Positions 24,662 to 36,711 of a stretch of 64,000 bases of DNA are shown here, one piece after another. Location: positions 939,838-1,003,837 of the forward strand of contig NMRB01000003.1 in assembly GCA_002633025.1 (NCBI GenBank). Direction: 5' to 3'. Under the pieces are notes generated by a model that was not told the origin of the DNA, did not search any database, and worked only from the letters and a program-made list of their open reading frames with translations. The number at the start of each line of letters is the position of its first letter. Position 1 is the first letter of the stretch. A program made the position numbers and the translations under genes. Source of the DNA: Notospermus geniculatus. Lineage: Eukaryota; Nemertea; Pilidiophora; Heteronemertea; Lineidae.

Positions 24662-26050
24662 GGAATCATACTCATTCACATCTGTGAAAATGGCTGTAGA
24701 GCTGACTCAAAAATCTCAAAGATCATTCTTTTCACCACGACTGCCATTTGCTTGCGCTGAAGTCAGTTTTCTATGCTTACCAGACAAAGGAATGGTATAC
24801 AGAACATTGTGCATCCAAAAAACTTGGTAAGCTGGTGATGATCATCCTGCCAGCACTACTGTAGCTACATGCAGAAACAGCATACCTCATTTTGTTCAAT
24901 CAATACAAGTCAATGTCTTAACGGCATAGCGGTGATTGAACAGCGAGTGATCACACCCCGATTATACCTTCATTTCTTGCATTCTGTTCATTATTCTTTC
25001 TGTCAGTAATAGATTTTGAGAAAGCGATCAGATAAACCTGTAATTGATTTCCCAGCCTATCTTTCATTCAGTTATCGTGAGAGCTGTTTTTACACATGTT
25101 CTTTTCAAGGCTATACTCTAGCCTTTCATCAAGATGCTTATTTGCACTTGGGTGGATCAGTCTCGCGTTTAAAGGAGAACCATCAGCGAAATGAGAGGCC
25201 AATGATGGTAATATTCGTTTGGCCTTCAAAGGCTGATGCTGGGATGCTGCAAAAACTGTCGGTCCCCTTTCTTGATCTGCACAGACAGAAATGTACACTG
25301 GTACATGTAGCCTACAATGTACATTTGGTTGGCGGGTTGCACAGTATTGCATCTCCAGGTTGTCATTTTGCAGAGATGAGCTTCTGACAAGGTTCTTTTT
25401 TGTCACTGGCAGTGATAGTGTAAATGCACCAAATGGCTGATCTCAAACTGTTACTCAGCTGAATGGTTCCCGGGGGTTGAGTGCTAGTAAGTCCGTTGAA
25501 AGAAACGGCCTGGCTTAGGCTGATACCAGACTACAGAAAGAAGCTTCAGGCTGGGTTCTCTGCTGCGTAAGAACCTCATTGATGGGGTAACGTCAGAGAG
25601 GTAGCACCCACAGCTAGCATCTGACCCCATAGCAGCTTTGTATCAATTCAAATCTGGCCTTGACTGGAAGCTAATGGATTGCAGCCATAAAGGGAAACAC
25701 TGATAAATCCTGCCTAATGCAATAGCTGTTTACGCAGGGTACATATTATGTGTTGTCACCAAGGGAGAGAGTCTGGTGTCGTGAAGTACAGACTTGGCAG
25801 CATTGTGTTCTTGCATGCGCAGTTTGTCTGCGGTAATCATCCCTTCAGTAGGCCTAGGTATATCACAGACATAAAATAGTAGCTTGAAGTTGTATTGAAA
25901 TGTAGACACTTTTCTATGAACAATTTCATTAGGTATCATATCGGGTTTGTCAAATTCATGGTATGGTGCATATGATGACTACTCCACCCAACCTCCAAGC
26001 AGTGCTCTATGATGTTCTATCTACGGTACAACTTAAAAGAACCTTCACAG

Positions 26051-26199
26051 AGGCGGATCCACGATTTCGAAAAAGAGGGGGCACATTGTGCTAGAAACAT
26101 TGAAATCTGTGGTGAATTCCAATGATTTGCTCAAAATTTCAGAATTTCACAGTGAATTTTACAGACGTGTGCCAGGGTGCGCTCCCCCTTGGATCCGCA
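26051..26199. mobile_element. GGATCC-ended dispersed element, copy 2
   Basis: Starts AGGCGGATCCACGATTT and ends CCCCCTTGGATCCGCAA. Its interior aligns with the copy at 10731-10899, including AGAGGGGGCACATTGTGCT and CCAATGATTTGCTCAAAATT. It lacks the long G-run of copy 1. Confidence 0.7.
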
Positions 26200-27595
26200 A
26201 CTGCTTCGACAAGGACAGAGGAAAAGGAGATTGGTGTATTTAGGACAAAACCTTTGGTTTCACCTTTGATATTATCACCATACATAATAACAACACTTGT
26301 TCTATCAAAGTTCCATAACTAGTTCATCCTTCAAAAGACTTGAACAGGCTTCCTTGCATGTTTCAGCATGCACAACCACGCTTCCACTCTGCACACCCAT
26401 TCACAAGTCAGACAGTGACATCAGAAAACATGAAGTGTGTGGATATTTGAGTGATGGACTGCACTCGAGCTTCACATACTTTTTCTGCTAAAAAGCCAGC
26501 AAAAATCACATCTGACAGCAGAAGAACTCCCATGACGTATGATGGACAGCTAGAAACGCAAAACAAAGCGTTACCAATTTCACAACTGATGCTTACAGTC
26601 AAGAAAGTGCAAAACTCTGACAGTTGGGCAGATCAGAGATGCAACTGTTAAGAAAGACTGCTTGAAACTAACAAGGATTTCACAAACTGCTGCTGAGTGA
26701 AGGAAGTCTGTATAGGTCTTGACACTGGCACCAGTTTGAAGAAACAATAGGTTCTACACCAAGTAATGGGAAAGTTTAATCGCATTAGGATTTTTATCAG
26801 AGGCTGTGTGTTTCCATGGCTGACGCCCAACAATGACTGCATCTTGCCAAGAGTGCCTTTATAACAACAATTGTAAAGTCGATTCATCATCACTTTTTTC
26901 TGCCGAATCTCAAATTCAGAGTGTGATGTTCAATAGATATTTTGCCAATATATTTTTCAATTTCAACCAAAATGGTACACCAAATACTTTTGTAGCTAGT
27001 ACATGTTATATGGATTCTGAAGCCACTGATCATCAAACACTGATACGATAACCTCCAGCCTCGTACTCCCATCAAAAACAAGTCAATGATTTCCATTTAT
27101 AATATCCAAGGGGTGAAACAGTCACCCAAGCACCTCTTTCATGTTATATACCTGGTGCTCTTTTATTGAAGCAGAAAACGATTGCAACTCGAGAGGATAA
27201 TCATCGAACCCTTGAGGAAGTTCACACATCACATGAACATACCTTGGAACGTATCAGTATTGGTGAAAAAGAGCCGATTCTGTACGCCATACATTATCAG
27301 TTATGCTCAGGGGTGCCACCTCGCAAAATAACCATTGGATTTCTGATTGAAGCCCTCCTTGAACTTGAGAATGTTTTCCATGAGTGTACATTGATATAGT
27401 GTAACTGTAGTTGCAAGTGCTAAGAACCACTGATTACCTCAGGAGGCTTGCTCCCTTCATCACAGCAAACAAATGGTAATGAAAGGGAGCAAGCAAGTAA
27501 CAGTCACTGATTATCTCTCAGGATTACCTCAGTTAACCTTGAAGTCATCTTTTCACTACATACTGTATAGAATGACAAGGACGAGCAACAGGGAC

Positions 27596-27718
27596 CAGGG
27601 ACCATATTCATGAAACCTTGCTAGCTTAGTCGGTTGCTAGTTGTGTACATCGGCCTGTACAAACTAAGCACTTTAGCAGGCAACTAAGCCTAGCAAGGTT
27701 TTATGAATATGGGCCCTG
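27596..27718. mobile_element. Foldback MITE-like element, 123 bp
   Basis: The left arm, CAGGGACCATATTCATGAAA then CCTTGCTAG, is mirrored at the right by GCAAGGTTTTATGAATATGG and GCCCTG. The arms pair over about 45 bp with few mismatches. The element is almost entirely stem, with the loop near GTACATCGGCCTGTAC. No coding capacity. Confidence 0.8.
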
Positions 27719-28681
27719 ATTTCTATTTAGCCTTGGAACCATAGCATGGTTGCTATTGGTAAACTATCAGCATTACCAACATTACCTCTCTGTTCATCTC
27801 CCAATGCTTTCATGAAGATGAAAGGAGCTGGGAATCCTACCCTAAGCAACCTGTCAACATGTGAAGACTCTGTCAAGACGTTTGTCTTCAGTGTTGCCTC
27901 TTGGTTACCACCAATGCCAAAAATAACTCCAAGGACGGATGAAAACCTGGGATTTTGTATTGGAGAAAAGGGAATCGGTGTGTTCAAGCACTGGGGAACA
28001 CAGGAATGATAATTTGTTTCTACTACCCACTGACTGTCCCTACAAAAACAGCATGTTTGATGCATACTAGTCAATGCGAGCATAAAATTGAAGCATAACT
28101 GGAGCATAAGTTGCAATGCATAAAGTATCAATGCCTGTAAGTTCTTCTGGGCATGCATTCAGCATCTGCCTTGTGTGGACAATAAAGATAATTATTATGG
28201 GTTAATATTTCCTCTGATGGTCATATGATGACGAAATCAGAAAGATCCTCTGGGAAAATCTACCGTTGGCAAATCCCTCTTGCCATTCCTTTATATTTGA
28301 AGACAGAACCAAGCCCATTGCTATTTCATCATAATTCATCAACCGACATTCCCAATAACAGCAATGGACAAATTGGAATCCTGTGCCAAAAAAGTGCACA
28401 ACACAAATAGCAGAAATATTGCCGCAATCGTAATAATCCATAATGGTCAAACCAAAGCCAGCGAGTTCCCTAAGGAGACAAGTGAAGCATCATGATCACA
28501 ATATCATTTGTCAGGAATGCCATGATAACAAGCCAGCTTCATTACTCAGCAGGCAGAGGACATTCAAGGTCACCGTTGCCATCCACTTGTTGCTGAGGTT
28601 GAGGGATTGCCATGGCTTCATGTGAAGGTTCAACACCCGCGCATCCGATTTTTTCATACCGCTAACAAGTGGCAGTGATAG

Positions 28682-30493
28682 ATGTTAAAATCCTATATTG
28701 TCCTCTGAGGTTGTTTGCCATCTTTTAAAATCTGATGCGACAGGAATCAAAGTCCCCCTGGAATCTACATCTGGTTATACTCTTCATTGGGGAATGGCAT
28801 GACCATTCGAATATAACCTTACAATAGCAGACTATTGTAACTCAGACTTGCATTCCTAGGACTAACATTCCTTCCACACCAGCATTATAAGCATGGAGAA
28901 GAGGCCAAATATGGCATGGGGAGGGATCCAAATAAGGTGCTTTCAGAGACTTCACCAGTGAAGTTTCTGTAAAGTCACTCAAAGTTTGACCAAACTTTTT
29001 TTCCAATATTGGACTTGTACCTCATCCAACCCTCAACAAAACCACAGTCCACACAGCTGTTGCGATCAGAAAGAGTCAGGCGATGCCGAATGATATGAAG
29101 TGTGGTCAGTCATGTCCATTACAATACCAGTAATTTGAAATAAACATGTCTCATCCGGCAGTATTTACTGCACATGACCATCATCAACGCTATTGTGGAT
29201 GAAAGCAAAGCCAGACGCTGACCATTTCTAGATTAGCACGATCCGCAATTGATTCCCGACCCCGGCACCAAGATGCTGCGTGGATGCCCAATAAGAGCAT
29301 TCAAAGCTCATCAGACTGACCTTATAATTCTATTTGACAAATCTTTATGGCGTGCTGCCTTTGTGGCATCCCAATCTAGCCAAAAGCAAAGATTACAAAC
29401 TCGGTTTGGGGTCGTCATTGCATCAAAGTTGATTATCGCTAATTGCAGACTCGGAGACACCAGCCACAGAATTAAACAACCCGTTCTTATCTCAAATTAT
29501 AATCTTAATCATTTGTATATCTTTCGACTTCCGCAAAGGCTCGGTCATGTTCCTTTTCTGTCGTAATTAGCAGTTGACATGTCNATACTAAAATCCTATA
29601 TTGTCCTCTGAGGTTGTTTGCCATCTTTTAAAATCTGATGTGACAGGAATCGAAGTCGCCCTGGGATCTACATCTGGTTTATACTCTTCACTGGGGAATG
29701 GCATGACCATTCGAATATAACCTTACAATAGCAGACTATTGCAACTCAGACTTGCATTCCTGTACGACTAACATTCCTTCCACACCAGCATTGTTAGCAT
29801 GGAGAAGGGGCCAAATATGGCATGGGGGATCCAAATAAGGTGCTTTCAGACTTCAGCAGTGAATCTTAAGTTTCTGTAAAGTCACTCAAACAAAGTTTGA
29901 CCAAACTTTTTTCCAATATTGGACTTGTACCTCATCCAACCCTCACCAAAACCACAGTCCACACAGCTGTTGCGATCAGAAAGAGTCAGGCGATGCCGAA
30001 TGATATGAAGTGTGGTCAGTCATGTCCATTCCAATACCAGTAATTTGAAATAAACATGTCTCATCCGGCAGTATTTACTGCACATGACCATCATCAACGC
30101 TATTGTGGATGAAAGCAAAGCCAGACGCTGACCATTTCTAGATTAGCACGATCCGCAATTGATTCCCGACCCCGGCACCAAGATGCTGCGTGGATGCCCA
30201 ATAAGAGCATTCAAAGCTCATCAGACTGACCTTATAATTCTATTTGACAAATCTTTATGGCGTGCTGCCTTTGTGGCATCCCAATCTAGCCAAAAGCAAA
30301 GATTACAAACTCGGTTTGGGGCCATCATTGCATCAAAGTTGATTATCACTAATTGCAGACTTGGAGACACCAGCCACAGAATTAAACAACCCGTTCTTAT
30401 CTCAAATTATAATCTTAATCATTTGTATATCTTTCGACCTCCGCAAAGGCTCGGTCATGTTCCTTTTCTGTCGTAATTAGCAGTTGACATGTC
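28682..30493. repeat. Tandem duplicate pair split by one N (unmerged contig overlap 2)
   Basis: 28682-29583 (902 bp) and 29585-30493 (909 bp) are near-identical with small indels, and the only N between them is at 29584. The copy boundaries coincide with the N, as in the other two cases. A 105-codon open frame is present in both copies but its differences are mostly amino-acid changing, so it is not evidence for a gene. Confidence 0.85.
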
Positions 30494-30937
30494 TCATGTG
30501 CCAATCTAACATAACCCTTTGCGGCTGAACTTCCCCGATGCTTCAAGCCAAAATATTAAGTTGACACACCTCAATATAAGGAGATCAGTGTCAGACCCCA
30601 AATTCTTATCCCATACAAAACACATATTCAGTGCATTGTTTTGATATTCGTCTTAAAACATGTCCTGCATAGTGAATGATAGTAGATATCTTGATGAGAT
30701 GCCTACAATATTTATTTTCAATTAGGATGCCTTACCCTGGGGAATAAAGCTGAACAAATAGTAAGGTATTTTTGCATATGTAGTACAACAATGAACATCT
30801 CTTGGGAAATGAAGTGATTCTTTAAGGGATGCACTAAGCTGCGGGTAACAGCAATAGAAGTTATAGGCATCTATCCAGTTTCATGCAAGCCTACAGTGTG
30901 TTTCAGAAAACGTTTGCTCAAAATCTCATATCTCTTC

Positions 30938-31042
30938 ATCCTCCCACAGCAGGGGTTTTTGCTTCTCTCCTCTTCAGCCACTCACACTTTGTGTGCAAGC
31001 GTATGAAGAGGAGCAAGACCCAAGTCCTGCTGTGGGAGGATG
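30938..31042. mobile_element. Hairpin element family, copy 3 (best preserved)
   Basis: 105 bp, starting CATCCTCCCACAGCAGG and ending CCTGCTGTGGGAGGATG, which are exact reverse complements over 17 bases. Inner arms pair CTCTCCTCTTCAGCCACTCA with an AAGAGGAGCAAGACC-type right arm, and ACACTTTGTGTG sits at the tip. It is a non-coding foldback element present three times in this intron. Confidence 0.85.
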
Positions 31043-34000
31043 TCTATCCTTGATTTTGGATTCAGTTAGTTAGCAGGATATGGATTACAATATTCCAAAT
31101 AAATCATTACTGCATTGGACAGCGTTGAATTTGATTCATTTGTCGACTGTACACACTGCAGTTCAGTGACTTTGCATCAAAAGTGACCCCTACCTCCTAT
31201 TTTATTTTTTTCTCACTAAGATGCTGCATCGCCGCAACATACAAGTAATCCACGCTACAATCACAGGCCCCAGTGCCAATATCCGTGTCGAGACCAACGG
31301 GCCAATTACCCATTACTAATGATCGTGAGGATTGTGGGCATCGTCTGACAAGATTGCCTGACTTCAACCAAATTGGTTGTCAGCTGCATCATATCAAATC
31401 TACATCAAGTTGTGATGTATATATACGAATATGTCTTCAGTACTTCTGACACTGCGACTCCATTTTGGAGATCAGTGGAGTTGATGCATGCCGATAACTA
31501 CAAGTACAATGGCAAGAAGGGGTACTTTTTTCACTTCCTCATAAATTGAAATGTAATATGCATTAGCTACCCATCTCATCGGCAGTTGTAATGTAAGCAC
31601 TCGAGGCGAAATATCAAATTTAACAGGTTTTCCTGCAACAAGTTTGATATTTTCATCAACATCTTGTCAATGTCTGGCCAGCCATGACCCGGCCACCTAG
31701 ACAGGACTCTTAATTCAATTGCTTTGGGAAGGAAGTCATCCACCGCAGAAAAGAAACACAGGAACCACAGCATACATCCACTTACATTAACACTTGACAT
31801 TATCATACCAGCAACATTTTTTAATGTATGAAAATATTTTGGGAGTCACTGTCATAACAATGTGACATGATTTTGCCCAAAAGCAATAAGATTTGCCACA
31901 TCAGCATTGTATCATGTATTCTGACTTCCTTCCTCCCAGATTGATTAAATGTACCATTCAATTATGAACTAAAAAGAGGTTTGCTTTTGCTAATGTTGAA
32001 GCAACGGCTCCATATGCTAAGGAAAGAAACCCTTGGCACTTCACTTTTTCTCAAATGTTTTTTCTACGATATAAGTGTACAGACCAAGGAACTACATGGC
32101 ATAAATCTAAAGCAACACATAGTGAACGTCATCCAGTCCTTTCACTATGAGCTTCATAACAACATTACAAATATTCAAGAACAATCTGCTTCTGATCTTT
32201 CTGGTACACTCCCTTGGAAAGGTTATCTACCTGGCAAAATACCTACAGGACATTGTTTGGGAGTGAAGTCAACATACATCATTTAACTGCGAAAAAACTC
32301 GCATCAAACTCGTAAGTCAGCATTTGACTTCTTATGTGAACAAATTGTTTTATTCGTGGTCAAAGGCACCATCCAGCCTGTCTTGGACACTATTTACATG
32401 TTCTACAAGACCTTAGGACATTTAATCAATCATTTGATCTCCCCTAATTGAAAACTGGTGCCAACTAACCCACACAAAAGTATGAAAGAAACGCCAACGG
32501 TTATCGCCTTGAAGTTAATATTGTGCACTCAAGACAGCATTTGATCATTAACTGAGAACTGATGGCAATTAAGCTTTGGCTTTTTCAACAAAATGTTATT
32601 AATGAGATAATCATGATAAATTGGAGGTAAAAGAACGACTTTTATTTGGTGTATTGTTTTGTTGTTGTTATATTAATTATGATTGGAGTTAAGGGAAATT
32701 GAGAACTGGCAGACAACCACTCTGCTTCTTCACTGAGTTCCATCGCCACAAGAACAAGCTCCGATATTTGAAACCTGTTTCCAAATGCCAATAAGATCAT
32801 TCGACATACACAGAAATCTAATGGGTAAATGGAATCCCAGTTCATGTCAACTTGTCGGTGACATCCACAGTGGAAAGACATACAGCACCACAGAGATGTA
32901 CTTCTGGTCAGGGTCAACTGGAAATGACACCGTCTCCAGAGACACCAGATGCAACTGGATGTAGCTTAAGGAAACAGGTAGAATTTCTCGACTGATAGAC
33001 CAAATTGATTGGGTTGTATATCAATTGTCTCCGTCATTATAAAAATCCATTGAATCGATTTTGAATCACGGTGAAGTTGTGCAGGGCTGGAGCTGTATCC
33101 AAGGGGAGCAATCACATACGCGATTTAAGCACGGAAAATCCATATGGGAATTCAAGTGTTAAATGGATGAGACTGGAGAGATATGCAGGACCAAATGGAC
33201 AGGCAAGGATTAATTGTTGCAGACACAGAAGAACAAGCAACAATTGGCAAATATCAGCTCCTCTGAAGCACCCACTCATTTTGGCAATCAACATCTTGAG
33301 TATATGTTCAGACTAAACCTTTGGGCAACCATCTAATGATGAAGGGAAGCCAGCCAACTGATGCAGTATCCAGCAGCTTCGCACCACAGGGTTGCTGGAA
33401 TGGGCAGCAAATTGGCAACTAATTGTCAGAGAGAAGAGATCATTGCCAGAAAGAATAATAGTTCGACAAGAACACACACGCAACAGCAAGTGGAAACCCA
33501 TCTTCAGTGCTTACACAGGAAATCAAGTCGAGTTCAATTTTAAACAGGGGAATGATCTTTGATGCCATAGGTGACTGGAAGTGGTACAACAGCAGCAAGA
33601 ATGGAAGAAATGGCCAGGACCATTGTGATCACTTGGGATGCTCAGGCAATAGCAATCAGACATGCATGGCTATGGTCTTTCTTATAAGCATATGCCAACG
33701 CACATGAGGTGTCACACTTCAAGATCTTGCATTTTAGAGCTGACCAGATAACTTGAAAATTTGCGGTGTTCTTTATACCATCACATCACATCTTACCATC
33801 AACCCCTAAAGGCTAAATTATGATCAAAATTGTTAAGATTACCCCATAAACATCATACGGTGGGGCATGCCACCGTCACGTTTAAATCAGGCATTTTATC
33901 ATAAATGTCTGTAAAATGAATCATAACAAATTACATTTGGCTGTTTGTTTATGTCTGACCACGATGGTCAGTTCTTCTTCAATCTATATAATGAAATCGT

Positions 34001-36363
34001 CCATGAAGTTGAATCACGATGGCCATTTATTCATGATATCCATCAACAAATATGCCATCCTTGCCAAATAGTACATTTCGGTAAATTACATGTTAAATTC
34101 ATGGGCACAGTTTTTGCGTGTAAGTGTGAGGGGGAATAATTACGGTCACGGCTCGGGAACATCGAGATATCTCAGATGTGATGGAATGCATATTGATGGG
34201 GAAAATGTTGATGGTACAAGGCAGGAGAGTGGAATTGGTGGTTTTTGCCATGCCAAGGAACGGCTGGACAGTAGCAATGAATTTTTGCACGGATTCACAG
34301 ATTCTGAGTCTGAACGTACGAGACTGCTGCCAGAGTAGCACCACGATCAGCTTTTGTCACACTTCTATGAGTTCTTTCTAGTTTGATCTTAACGTGCTAT
34401 CTCCAAGAGAGAAGACTCACTTTCATAACCTTGAACGGGTTCAAGACAAATGCCAGTAAACCAAGGACTTCAGTCCCAACTACAAATCAAAGGAAGACTT
34501 CCACAATCAAACTCAATTCTGAAGAGGAAATAGTAAGACTGCAGAAACCAATCAAAGAATCACTGAAACCAATCAAAGGATCAGTGCTTTAGGGCCTATA
34601 CCATTACCAAGGAACAAAGACGAGGAGAGCTGAGGGTGCTGAATGCCCAGGCACCGAAATGAAGAAACCCTAGCCATCACCTTGTAAGTGAGTGCTCTAA
34701 GCCTTCAGGGGCAGAGACCACCAATGAACAATACAACCTCTGACAAGCATATACTGAGGACAGTGATGAACTCCCAGCTTAGATCTTGGGAAAGGTTCAG
34801 CAATTATGGTAATGCTGCTAAGATGAGGGTAGCTCAGGTGACGATCCTTTGGTTCTCATGTCATCAAACAAAGGATTCAATGCAGATAGGTGACTTTCGG
34901 TGGAGTCATGTGCCTTGCCAATCAGAATATTGCAGTCTAACTTTCCTTTCAAAAGTAATTGGCTAAAGTTACGAAATGTCTGTCATCCTTTATATTGGTA
35001 ATGCCAATGCTAGTACCTAGGTTAGCAGGGCCATCTACGTCATCGCTTGACAAACCACTTCTTATTATCTGAAGCCCCCAGCCTTTACTCGTCCCCAATC
35101 CTTCTTACCTACAGTGCACTCACAGACCAGAAAACCAATACAGTAACCACTCTAGGACAACCGCAGAGATCCCGCTAAGACGCGCTTACAAACCTATCTC
35201 GTGGTTACCATATTCCCCAACACAACCTGTGCCTGAAGATGCACTTTCTTTGCACAGAGCATCTTTTTTACCAAGTCTATTAACGTTGGATTACTTTTTT
35301 TCTCAGCATGTTTTTGGTATGTACCAGTAAGTCTGCAGGGAAGTATTCACTGTTATTCTGTGCTCAGATTATTATTCTCTCAGGTATTCCTTGCGTGTAC
35401 TGGCTGACCCAACTTTCAGCTTCAAGTTCTGTCCGTCCACATTCCATTCAAAAAGAAACGGTACGAATACTCTCTAACAATGTTTGCTTAGAAACCACAG
35501 CCCAAACTGTTGCTTGATCAAACTTTCAGATGCTGTCTGCCAAACGTGACCATTTCTTTCCACAATAATTGATGCGACTGCACATGAGCGATGGGCATTA
35601 GGACACTTTAAATGGTCATCTTTTCACTTTGAGCACGGTTATCATGCAGCCCCAAGAAAGAAATCCATACAGAAGATTATAATCGATTATTGAATCTAAA
35701 CGAGACAGCCGTGAGGGTCAGTGAGGCGTTCAGAAGATACGAGCTGAGGTCAGAGGAGGAGTTCTTTGAACTGAAGTGAACTATACACCTCCCCTGTCGA
35801 GTTACACCCCGAGGCAGTCCCACGGTAGGACCGGAAGATGTCTGGCAACTACAAATGAAGCAAAGGATGCCTGTTATTGGAGAATTTTGGAAGAACAAGC
35901 AAATATCAGTAACATTTCGGCTTGGATTCCCATTTGAGGTCAGAGTGACGAAGATCTTTCCGTGTCAAAAGATATGAATTGCAAAGACCATCTTGTACTG
36001 TTGTTGGGTGAGCAACGACGGATGTCAACTTGTCTGCTGATGAATAGAAGCAACAGAAAGCCAGAAGAGTTCAATACAATAGTTACGGTATGACAACAGT
36101 ACTACAACAGTCGGTTAATCCACCCAGGCTAATGAGACTCACATGAAATCACATGACCCACACGACAGACGAAGACCCGTGCCGTTTTCAATTTCGCTAT
36201 GTGGGCCTAAGGCAACACAAGAGCAGCTTACTGATCTGTGATAATATTGCTAGATGTTAGATTGTCATACCAGGATCAATAGTCTCAGGGTATTGGCAAG
36301 TACGGATCATAATGGTGTAGGATTCTCTTGTCTGTGCTCATCAACAAGTGGTCATGGTCAGTT

Positions 36364-36711
36364 GCGGATCAAGGTTTCGGAGGGGGAGCTTTAACTACCA
36401 TTAATACATTATAAAGAGGTAGTGCCCCTCTGAAACCACTCGAAGTCAAGGTAAGTAAATTTGAAGGGATGAATGTCGCCCACCCTGAATCCTAATCCCT
36501 GGCCCCTGTTCCAAAACCCTTGATACCTGTCCTCGTACCCCTGACACTAAAGCCTACTCCTACTCCTAACCCCTGACCCTTACAGGCAGTCGTTACCCCA
36601 GATACTGGGTACCCTGTTCCATTGGATTAGATGACATTTACACCTTTTACGTAAGTAAACATATGGGGGCACGCCACCAAGTGCCCCCCCCCCCCAATCT
36701 GCCACTGACAT
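36364..36711. mobile_element. Possible relative of the GGATCC/G-run element, larger or composite
   Basis: The left end GCGGATCAAGGTTTCGGAGG and the right end CCCCCCCCAATCTGCCACTG resemble inverted G-run termini of the same family. Between them is a CCT/CCCTG-rich degenerate repeat (about 36480-36600). Whether this is one element is uncertain. Confidence 0.35.

Noticed and set aside
27727-28158. 143-codon minus-strand frame
   Set aside because: Low-complexity Cys/Leu-rich start and no domain or splice signals; judged a chance frame.
29249-30476. A 105-codon plus-strand frame present in two copies, which looked like a duplicated gene
   Set aside because: The copies are the two sides of an unmerged contig overlap. 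Differences between them are mainly amino-acid changing (for example Val/Ala, Ala/Thr, Leu/Pro), unlike a constrained protein.
36480-36600. Possible internal telomere-like repeat (CCTAATCCC, CCTAACCCCTGACCC)
   Set aside because: Units are irregular and mixed with other C-rich words; no run of exact telomere repeats.
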